Shown: in pieces, positions 1 to 5,144 of the stretch
How positions within the stretch are numbered: position 1 is the stretch's first letter
Layout of the letters: each line of letters opens with the position of its first letter
Origin: an uncultured Porphyromonadaceae bacterium
GTDB lineage: Bacteria; Bacteroidota; Bacteroidia; Bacteroidales; Muribaculaceae
Length of the DNA stretch: 5,144 nucleotides
Reading direction: 5' to 3'
Assembly (NCBI GenBank): GCA_947176615.1
Contig: CAMWRO010000222.1
Coordinates: 1 to 5,144, forward strand
Program-made: the position numbers and the translations under genes
Notes under the pieces: model-generated
Told to the model about the DNA's origin: nothing
The model's input: only the letters and a program-made list of their open reading frames with translations
The model's database searches: none

Positions 1-707
1 GTTATATATTTGCCATCCTTGATTGCAAAGAAATTGGCCGGGCCGCACTCGTCGAGATATTTCTTTTCGCGCGGGTCGAGGTAGAGCACCGCCGAGTAGC
101 CGAGCTCGTGGGCATGTTCTCCTGCCGAAAGGCTTGCGGCATAGTTGCCGCCACATTTCCATCGGCCGGTGCCACGCGGCGCCACGCGGTCATACTCGCG
201 CATGATGCAGATGTTGCTCGGCTTGAATCCTGTTTTGAAATATGGACCTACAGGAGTGACGAGGATGATGAACGCATATTCTTTGCCCGGCTTCACGCCG
301 ATTTGCGGCGAGATGCCCACTTCGAGCGGACGGATATAAAGCGAGGCACCGCTCCCGTAAGGCGGAACGAAACGCTCGTTGAGTTTCACGACTTTCAGAA
401 CCATTTCGCGGAACAGATCTTCGGGAATCGGGGCCATCATCAGGCCGCGGGCCGAGTCGGCGATGCGGCGCGCGTTTTCTTCAAGACGGAAAATCCTGAT
501 TTTGCCATCCTTGCCGCGGAATGCCTTCAGACCCTCAAAAATCTCCTGACCATAGTGCAGGCCGCTTGCGGCGATGTGAATATCCATTGTCGGCGATGAG
601 GAAACCTCGATTTCACCCCATTTGCCGTCACGGTAATAACATCTTACGTTGTAATCGGTTGGAACATACCCGAATGAGAGGTTGCCCCAGTCTAATTCAT
701 TATCCAT
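1..707 (-). CDS. ilvE: Branched-chain amino acid aminotransferase, N-terminal 235 residues (3' end outside window)
   Basis: This is a PLP-dependent cytosolic enzyme that moves the amino group between glutamate and the 2-oxo acids of leucine, isoleucine and valine, the last step of their synthesis and the first of their breakdown. The frame is open from ATG at 707 to the window edge, so about 100 or more C-terminal residues are missing, assuming a usual length near 340. Visible motifs are SGLHYGQEIFEGLKAFR (about 48-64), the YIRPLEVG segment (124-131), and GRWKCGGNYAASLS (181-194), where Lys184 aligns with the PLP Schiff-base lysine of the family (YKLGGNYG in mammalian BCATs). LDECGPANFF (218-227) matches the cofactor-contacting E-x-G-x-x-N stretch. 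The WKCGGNY form is that of the eukaryote-like BCAT subgroup rather than short E. coli-type IlvE. No in-frame ATG lies upstream, and a promoter sits about 30 bp before the start. The family call is very secure; substrate preference is inferred from the family. Confidence 0.95.
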   Translation of the reverse strand, partial: MDNELDWGNLSFGYVPTDYNVRCYYRDGKWGEIEVSSSPTMDIHIAASGLHYGQEIFEGLKAFRGKDGKIRIFRLEENARRIADSARGLMMAPIPEDLFREMVLKVVKLNERFVPPYGSGASLYIRPLEVGISPQIGVKPGKEYAFIILVTPVGPYFKTGFKPSNICIMREYDRVAPRGTGRWKCGGNYAASLSAGEHAHELGYSAVLYLDPREKKYLDECGPANFFAIKDGKYI

Positions 708-733
708 GTCTGTTTCATTATGGGTTTCAGCTG

Positions 734-763
734 CAAATGTAGCAATTAATTCAACAACTACAA
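734..763 (-). promoter_or_regulatory. Bacteroidetes-type promoter of ilvE
   Basis: Read on the minus strand, TACATTTG (741 down to 734) matches the Bacteroidetes -7 consensus TAnnTTTG exactly. TTG at 763-761 lies 19 bp upstream, the usual distance for the -33 element. Transcription would start near 728-730, leaving a leader of about 22 nt before the ATG at 707. The leader has no strong Shine-Dalgarno sequence, which is normal in this phylum. The -33 region falls in an imperfect 9-bp tandem repeat (752-760 and 761-769 on the plus strand, CAACAAYTA), so a second TTG is also present. Confidence 0.65.
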
Positions 764-783
764 CAATTATCAAGTGTTTTTTG

Positions 784-1467
784 TTAACGGCGCACCGTGA
801 GCATGTAACCGAACCCTCGTTGGTTGATGATTGATATTGCCCGGTCATGGCGCAGGACACGCCGCAGTTTGTGGATATAGCCGTGCAGCGAGTTGCGGTT
901 GCTCGGGTCATCTCTATTCCACACAGCTATCATCAGTTCCGACGCATCCACGGTCTTTCCGAGGCTTAGCGCGAGATATTCAAGAATTTTGGACTCAAAA
1001 TGGGACAGCACGGTTTCATTCTCATCAAATTTTAATGTCTGCGTGGCAACATTGAATGTATAACGGCCTATCTCAAAGCGCTTGTCCTCATCGCGACAGA
1101 TGCCGTGCTGCCGTAACAACGCCTTTATTCTCACTATAAGCTCGCGCAGTTCAAACGGCTTTTTCAGATAATCGTTTGCTCCGATTTCAAACCCTTCCTC
1201 CACATCTTCAACCCGGCTTTTGGCCGTGAGGAAAAGCAGCGGAATCGATGGTGATATTTTTCTGATTTCTTTCGCCATCGAAAATCCGTCCATTCTTGGC
1301 ATCATGACATCGGCAACGACAATGTCGACCGTGTCGGTTTTGAATTTGCACAGTCCGTCGATGCCGTCAACAGCCGTGACCACTTCATAGCCTTCATTCC
1401 TGAGCGTCTCGGTGACGATCAACGAGAGGTCGGCCTCGTCCTCGACAAATAATATCTTACCCTTCAT
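784..1467 (-). CDS. OmpR/PhoB-family response regulator, 227 aa
   Basis: This is a cytosolic DNA-binding transcription regulator, presumably phosphorylated by the kinase encoded just upstream. The receiver domain spans about residues 3-118: acidic pair Glu9-Asp10, phospho-acceptor Asp53 in VADVMMPRMDG, Thr81 in LFLTAKS and Lys103 in YLKKPF, so all catalytic residues are present. The C-terminal winged helix spans about 130-225, with a recognition helix around 193-207 (NSLHGYIHKLRRVLR) and the wing hairpin NQRGFGYML. ATG at 1467 is chosen: the only upstream extension starts at TTG (1482), and MKGKILFVEDE is the normal N-terminus of a receiver. The gene overlaps the 3' end of the kinase gene by 11 bp, which suggests translational coupling. 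Architecture resembles Bacteroides RprY, but identity to it cannot be claimed. Target genes are not shown by sequence; the divergent barrel gene is the best candidate. Confidence 0.93.
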   Translation of the reverse strand: MKGKILFVEDEADLSLIVTETLRNEGYEVVTAVDGIDGLCKFKTDTVDIVVADVMMPRMDGFSMAKEIRKISPSIPLLFLTAKSRVEDVEEGFEIGANDYLKKPFELRELIVRIKALLRQHGICRDEDKRFEIGRYTFNVATQTLKFDENETVLSHFESKILEYLALSLGKTVDASELMIAVWNRDDPSNRNSLHGYIHKLRRVLRHDRAISIINQRGFGYMLTVRR

Positions 1468-2869
1468 CTTTGCAGAAATCAATAAAAAACGTGGAGCCTT
1501 TTCCCGCCGAGCTTCTGACTGCGACAGTCCATCCCATTTTCTCCGCCATGCACTTTACATAATAGAGTCCTATGCCGTAACCCCTTGTGTCTTGGCGGTT
1601 GCCGTGGGGTACTCGGTAGAATTTGTTGAATAGAAACGGAATCGACTTTGCAGGGATACCGATTCCGTTGTCTGATACTGCAATGCCGTTGCCGTCACAT
1701 TTCACGGTGATTCTGACGCTGTCACCCGAATATTTTATCGAATTGTCGATAAGATTATTCAGAATGTTGGCAAGATGTGTCTTGTCGGCATATACGGTAG
1801 TCTCCTCGGATGTTTCGACATCAATCGTTATCTCTTTTTCGCCCCTCATCCGCTGTGCTGCGGCTATCTCGTTGATGAACGGGGAGAGATGGATGGTCTC
1901 GGGTCTGAGTTGCATGGTTTTGCGGCGCTCCATGCTCATGGCGAGGATGTTTTCCACAAGTTCCCCGAGCCGTTTCAGCTGTTTGTTGGCAATTGTAAGA
2001 TATGTTTCCTTTTTGGCAGGGTCATTGGCCGTGTCATAATGGAGAAGCGCGTCATTGGCCGAATAGGCGATGGAAATCGGCGTTTTAAGCTCATGTGTCA
2101 TGTTGTTGACAAAATCATCTTTCATCTCCTCGATTGTCCTCAGCCTTGAAACCGTGCGGAACAGATAGCCGAAAGCGAGTGAGAACGCTGCCATGAGCAG
2201 AAAGACAGTCACAATCACACCCGCCATTTCTGAAAATATATGCCTTGTCAGCGAAGTGATGTAAACGCGGTATGACCGGTTTGCCTCAGGATTGAAACAA
2301 TAGGTAAATTCATCGTAGTTACCTGTTTTATATTTTGGATTGCTGACTATCACTTTGCCGTCTCCTTCGATTATCTCGGTTGAGACAAATTCGGGATAAA
2401 TGAAACGGTCATTCAGTCGCCGGAGCAGAACGCTGTCCATCACTGTCAGGTCAACTTCAAGATACGGGTCGATTACTGCATGAAATTGCCTCCCTATTGC
2501 TTGAGCAAACAGGTTGTTATAGGACTGCCCGTCTTCCTTAACAAGAGTTTTGGTTTCCTCAGTCCCGTCGGCATACCGTGTAGTTGCGACAAGGTTCCCC
2601 GATGAATCTTTTCCGGCACTAAGTTCGCCGTGTCGTTTTGTTTCGGTGTTTTCCTGTTCTTCATATATCTGCGCGCTCGTCATCCCTTGGGCACAGTCGG
2701 CGCGTATCCACAACTCGTCAAGGTCGGCATCGGCCAGTGCGGTCATCACCTCTCTTTCCACATTGTTTCTGATAGAAATATAGAGAGAGGCAAGATAATA
2801 GACATTGCAGCAGAAAATCACCGCAATGGCAATGATAAAAGCAGCCGATACTTTTTTGAATCGTTTCAT
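1457..2869 (-). CDS. Membrane sensor histidine kinase, 470 aa
   Basis: This inner-membrane kinase senses an extracytoplasmic signal and phosphorylates the adjacent regulator. The order of parts is: TM1 (about 5-33), a periplasmic domain of about 180 residues (34-215) that I do not recognise, TM2 (about 216-237, GVIVTVFLLMAAFSLAFGYL), a short linker, a HisKA domain with H-box NNMTHELKTP (phospho-acceptor His259), and a HATPase domain with N-box NNLIDNSIKYS (Asn372, Asn376), G1 box DNGIGIP (from Asp400), F-box FLFNKFYR and G2 box GYGIGL (430-435). All catalytic boxes are intact. No HAMP or PAS domain fits between TM2 and the H-box, which are only about 20 residues apart. The periplasmic part has two cysteines, Cys59 and Cys191. 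ATG at 2869 is preferred over a TTG six codons upstream (2887), because the candidate -7 box lies between them. The general organisation recalls Bacteroides RprX. The gene leads an operon with the regulator. Confidence 0.92.
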   Translation of the reverse strand: MKRFKKVSAAFIIAIAVIFCCNVYYLASLYISIRNNVEREVMTALADADLDELWIRADCAQGMTSAQIYEEQENTETKRHGELSAGKDSSGNLVATTRYADGTEETKTLVKEDGQSYNNLFAQAIGRQFHAVIDPYLEVDLTVMDSVLLRRLNDRFIYPEFVSTEIIEGDGKVIVSNPKYKTGNYDEFTYCFNPEANRSYRVYITSLTRHIFSEMAGVIVTVFLLMAAFSLAFGYLFRTVSRLRTIEEMKDDFVNNMTHELKTPISIAYSANDALLHYDTANDPAKKETYLTIANKQLKRLGELVENILAMSMERRKTMQLRPETIHLSPFINEIAAAQRMRGEKEITIDVETSEETTVYADKTHLANILNNLIDNSIKYSGDSVRITVKCDGNGIAVSDNGIGIPAKSIPFLFNKFYRVPHGNRQDTRGYGIGLYYVKCMAEKMGWTVAVRSSAGKGSTFFIDFCKDEG

Positions 2870-2874
2870 ATCGA

Positions 2875-2882
2875 CAAAGTTA
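2875..2882 (-). promoter_or_regulatory. Candidate -7 box of the kinase-regulator operon
   Basis: On the minus strand TAACTTTG (2882 down to 2875) matches TAnnTTTG exactly. It ends only 6 bp before the ATG at 2869, so the transcript would begin at or within a few bases of the start codon and be leaderless or nearly so. No TTG is found 19-21 bp upstream, so the promoter is either weak, activator-dependent or a chance match. Confidence 0.4.
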
Positions 2883-2893
2883 CTCAATTATCC

Positions 2894-2949
2894 GGCTAAT
2901 CTATCACGGTTTAAGACTAAATAAGGGAGCGGTTAAGGCTAAATAAGGA
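2894..2949. repeat. Direct repeats in the divergent control region, candidate operator for the response regulator
   Basis: Two near-identical copies, TTAAGACTAAATAAGGG (2911-2927) and TTAAGGCTAAATAAGGA (2933-2949), are offset by exactly 22 bp. The core CTAA recurs once more in GGCTAAT (2894-2900), 21 bp before the first full copy, giving three copies each about two helical turns apart. OmpR-family regulators commonly bind direct repeats on one face of the helix. The repeats end about 44 bp upstream of the predicted start of the barrel gene transcript. They also lie upstream of, and in the third copy partly inside, the kinase promoter. Binding by this regulator is inferred from position and periodicity only. 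Confidence 0.6.
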
Positions 2950-2980
2950 GAATGAGTGGGAATAGGGGAGTGGCTGGTAG

Positions 2981-2988
2981 TAATTTTG
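2981..2988 (+). promoter_or_regulatory. Candidate -7 box of the outer-membrane barrel gene
   Basis: TAATTTTG matches TAnnTTTG exactly. It predicts transcription from about 2992-2995 and a leader of about 12 nt before the ATG at 3006. The expected -33 region (about 2957-2962, GTGGGA) has no TTG, which fits a promoter needing an activator bound at the repeats just upstream. This box lies downstream of the alternative ATG at 2952 and so argues against that start. Confidence 0.5.
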
Positions 2989-3005
2989 TGCCAAAAAGAA
3001 ACGAT

Positions 3006-5039
3006 ATGAAAAAGTTGTTATTGTTCATGGCATTGTCGAGCGCGACTGCTTTCGCGCAGACCGAGGTAGAAGACAGCATAGGTACACAGATGCTTGACGA
3101 GGTGGTGATAAAGGCTGAGAAACCTCGGCTCAAAGGGCATGACGGAGTCCTTGTTGTCGACCTTCCGGCGATAGTTGCTGACAAGCCTGTGACAAATATT
3201 CTCGATGCGCTCGGCTATCTGCCGGGAGTGGTCAGCAATGACGGTATGATTGGACTTAACGGGGCAGCGGGAGTCACAATCATTCTTAATGGCGAGCTTG
3301 TCAATATGCCTGTGCAGAATTTGTATCAGTTGCTTTATTCCCTACCTGTTGACCGGTTGAAGAATGTGGAAGTCATGTATTCCGCCCCGGCTAAATATCA
3401 TGTCAGCGGTGCGGTGATAAACATTGTGCTTAAAACGCCCCGCGCGATTGACGGGTTGAGCGGGCAGGCTATGCTCGGTTACACTCAGGCACGTTATCCA
3501 TCCTATAACGGAACATTGGCGGCAACTTATGCCGTGAGCGACTGGACATTTGATGTCAACTGGTCTCTCTCCCGCAGCAAGACATGGAATCGACAGGAAA
3601 CTGTTTCACGGCATCTTGTCGACGGGAAACGTGTGACGATTGACGACGACATGCGTCAGTTAGGCCGTAATCTTTCCAGTCTCCTGTATGCCTCGGCCTC
3701 TTATAAAAAGCTAAAACTGACCTATAACGGACAGATAAACACCGATGCTGAAAACAAAAGCCTCTCAACAGGGACATTAGGCGAATATGTAAACCGCTAT
3801 TCATATCTTTCGCCGACCGGCTATCACAATGTCGCCCTGCGATATGACGCGCCGTTTGGACTCACGGTCGGCGGTGATTATACAGGTTACCGCGAGCATC
3901 GTCAACAGAGGCTTTCCAAGAGCGGTGTCCCGATGGTTAATGCTGTTAATCGGCAATCTATAGACTGCTATCATCTCTATGTCGACCGTCAGCGTCAGTT
4001 TGGCAAATGTCAGTTGAACTATGGCGTGGAGTACCGGCATTCCGACGATTACAGCCGTCAACATTATGAGCTTCCTGAGCAAGAGGGTTTTGACAATGTG
4101 CTGAAAGAGGATGTGGCCGATGGCTATGTCGGACTACAGGCATCGCTGGACTGCGGACTCTCGTTCAACGTCTCGGCAAAGGCCGAATATTTTCACAATG
4201 ATTATCAGCATAACTGGAACTTTGTACCGCAGCTCGGTGCGACCTATTATAGAACCCCTGCCGGTATATTTCAGCTGAATTTCACTTCTCAGCGTGTCTA
4301 TCCACAATATTGGGAACTTCATGGCGGCACGGCCCACATCAATGATTATTCCATGATAAAGGGTAATCCGGCATTGCAACCCTATATCAATTACTCGGGG
4401 CAGTTTAGCTATATTCTGCGTCAGAAATATGTCGCGACACTCTACCTCCTGTATGCCGATAAATATGCCGTCCAACTCCCTTATCAGCTCCCGGACCAAC
4501 TGCAATTGCTCTTTCAGACCGTCAACCTTGACTTTTCGCGCACCTATGGTCTTCAGTTACACGCGCCGGTTGACATCGGCAGCATGTTTAATTCCATCGC
4601 AGTGGTCAACATTATGCGCAAACAGGAAAAAGCGACCCGTTTCCATGACATCGGTTTTGACAACCGTCGCTGGTCGTTTTATGGGTCATTGAACAATACT
4701 GTGAAAGTCTCCGGTTCCTGTCCGGTTTCACTGTCACTGGATGCCTCCTATGTAACAGGGCAGATACAGGGTTCCGGAAAATTCAATTCTTTGTGGAAAA
4801 TCGATGCCGGGGCAAAGTGGCAGTTTGGCAAGGCGCGTTGTTGCGAACTGGATTTAAAAATCAATGACATTTTTAACACATGGAAACCTAAGCTGACCAT
4901 CGACCATGCAGGTCAGGATTATGTGATGAGGGTCCATGACATGATGCGAAGTCTCACGCTCTCGTTTGTGTGGCGGTTCAACGGTTTCAAACCCAAGGAA
5001 TCATCCGCCGATACCTCCCGTTTCGGCACCGGCCGCTGA
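3006..5039 (+). CDS. Outer-membrane beta-barrel protein with TonB-receptor plug (PF14905-like), 677 aa
   Basis: This is an exported outer-membrane protein of the TonB-dependent-receptor-like barrel group of Bacteroidetes; the cargo is unknown. A signal peptide is clear: KK, then a hydrophobic LLLFMALSSATAF, with likely cleavage after AFA17. The mature protein starts almost directly with LDEVVIKAEKP (30-40), a stretch like the TonB-box region of SusC-type receptors, followed by the plug (about 45-143): VTNILDALGYLPGV, GVTIILNGELV, and SAPAKYHVSGAVINIVLK (126-143). The rest is a barrel rich in alternating aromatic strands, ending in SLTLSFVWRFNGF and the tail DTSRFG (669-674), so the gene looks complete. 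The carboxypeptidase-regulatory-like domain that often precedes the plug is absent, and no SusD-like gene is visible. A longer frame starts at ATG 2952, but its 18 extra codons would precede the signal peptide and cover the candidate promoter, and the AAGGAG there is only one base from that ATG. It ends in tandem stops, TGA TAA. Confidence 0.88.
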   Translation: MKKLLLFMALSSATAFAQTEVEDSIGTQMLDEVVIKAEKPRLKGHDGVLVVDLPAIVADKPVTNILDALGYLPGVVSNDGMIGLNGAAGVTIILNGELVNMPVQNLYQLLYSLPVDRLKNVEVMYSAPAKYHVSGAVINIVLKTPRAIDGLSGQAMLGYTQARYPSYNGTLAATYAVSDWTFDVNWSLSRSKTWNRQETVSRHLVDGKRVTIDDDMRQLGRNLSSLLYASASYKKLKLTYNGQINTDAENKSLSTGTLGEYVNRYSYLSPTGYHNVALRYDAPFGLTVGGDYTGYREHRQQRLSKSGVPMVNAVNRQSIDCYHLYVDRQRQFGKCQLNYGVEYRHSDDYSRQHYELPEQEGFDNVLKEDVADGYVGLQASLDCGLSFNVSAKAEYFHNDYQHNWNFVPQLGATYYRTPAGIFQLNFTSQRVYPQYWELHGGTAHINDYSMIKGNPALQPYINYSGQFSYILRQKYVATLYLLYADKYAVQLPYQLPDQLQLLFQTVNLDFSRTYGLQLHAPVDIGSMFNSIAVVNIMRKQEKATRFHDIGFDNRRWSFYGSLNNTVKVSGSCPVSLSLDASYVTGQIQGSGKFNSLWKIDAGAKWQFGKARCCELDLKINDIFNTWKPKLTIDHAGQDYVMRVHDMMRSLTLSFVWRFNGFKPKESSADTSRFGTGR

Positions 5040-5065
5040 TAAGCCGGCGTCTCTCCTTGTTTTTT
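5029..5065 (+). terminator. Weak candidate terminator after the barrel gene
   Basis: CCGGC (5029-5033) can pair with GCCGG (5043-5047) around a 9-nt loop containing the stop codons. A run of six T follows at 5060-5065. The stem is only 5 bp and the T-run begins 12 nt after it, so this is not a textbook intrinsic terminator; it is the best candidate in the stretch. Confidence 0.25.
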
Positions 5066-5079
5066 GCAAGTGATTTATG

Positions 5080-5102
5080 AAACACCCTCTAAGAGGTTGT
5101 TT
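5080..5102. repeat. Imperfect inverted repeat in the 3' intergenic stretch
   Basis: AAACACCCTCT (5080-5090) and AGAGGTTGTTT (5092-5102) are complementary over 11 positions with a single mismatch (C5085 against T5097), separated by one base. It could fold as a hairpin or serve as a symmetrical binding site. The right half, AGAGGTTGTTTAAAAAC, also resembles the terminal inverted repeats of some Bacteroidales insertion sequences, but no transposase is visible before the window ends. No gene is recognised in 5040-5144. Confidence 0.4.
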
Positions 5103-5144
5103 AAAAACAAATGTGAATCCAAAGCCCGTTTACGCGAGTCGGAT

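Noticed and set aside
108..599. A 163-codon plus-strand reading frame near the left end
   Set aside because: It lies wholly antisense to the ilvE coding region, whose conserved aminotransferase motifs are unmistakable. Its own translation shows no family features and no promoter precedes it.
752..769. 9-bp tandem repeat CAACAACTA / CAACAATTA as a regulator site
   Set aside because: It is low-complexity, coincides with the -33 region of ilvE and shares nothing with the CTAAAT repeats upstream of the barrel gene.
1468..1482. Longer regulator form starting at TTG 1482
   Set aside because: The extra five residues have no counterpart in receiver domains, and an ATG follows at 1467 exactly where the family normally begins.
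1623..2149. Plus-strand reading frames of 124-138 codons inside the kinase gene
   Set aside because: They are antisense to the HisKA and HATPase regions, which carry all the catalytic boxes, so these frames are by-products of that coding sequence.
4134..4505. A 123-codon minus-strand frame inside the barrel gene
   Set aside because: It is antisense to continuous barrel coding sequence. The translation has no recognisable domain, and there is no promoter or ribosome-binding signal.
1..5144. CRISPR arrays, tRNA or rRNA genes, attachment sites
   Set aside because: No regularly spaced repeat-spacer pattern, tRNA-like cloverleaf or rRNA stretch was seen. About 95% of the window is occupied by four protein genes.

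Overview
The window looks like a chromosomal piece of a Bacteroidales gut-type bacterium. Three things point there: intergenic promoters of the Bacteroidetes form (TAnnTTTG -7 boxes), an outer-membrane protein of the short-plug TonB-receptor-like type ending in the DTSRFG tail common in that order, and a histidine kinase with the NNMTHELKTP H-box typical of the phylum. The roughly 50% GC content would suit Muribaculaceae or relatives, but that placement is inference.

Layout. Positions 1-707 (minus strand) hold the first 235 codons of a branched-chain amino acid aminotransferase (ilvE), cut by the window edge, with its own promoter at about 734-763. Positions 784-1467 and 1457-2869 (minus strand) hold an OmpR-type response regulator and its sensor histidine kinase. 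They overlap by 11 bp and are transcribed kinase first. A control region of about 136 bp (2870-3005) separates the kinase from a divergent plus-strand gene at 3006-5039, which encodes a 677-residue outer-membrane beta-barrel protein with an N-terminal TonB-receptor plug. The last 105 bp (5040-5144) hold a short intergenic stretch with weak hairpins and no recognisable gene.

How it fits together. The kinase and regulator form one operon pointing away from the barrel gene. Their shared control region carries a near-perfect direct repeat, TTAAGRCTAAATAAGG, with a 22-bp period and a third partial copy 21 bp away. Both outward promoters have a good -7 box but no recognisable -33 box. The simplest reading is a self-contained circuit in which the kinase senses an envelope signal and the regulator binds the repeats to control the barrel gene and perhaps its own operon. 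The signal and the substrate of the barrel are not evident from sequence. ilvE is a housekeeping gene that happens to lie downstream of the regulator in the same direction. I see no clear terminator between them.

Start-site notes. Three of the four genes have longer reading frames with less plausible starts. The kinase and regulator extensions begin at TTG and the barrel extension at an ATG 18 codons upstream. In each case the internal ATG chosen here fits better with family length, signal peptide or promoter position.
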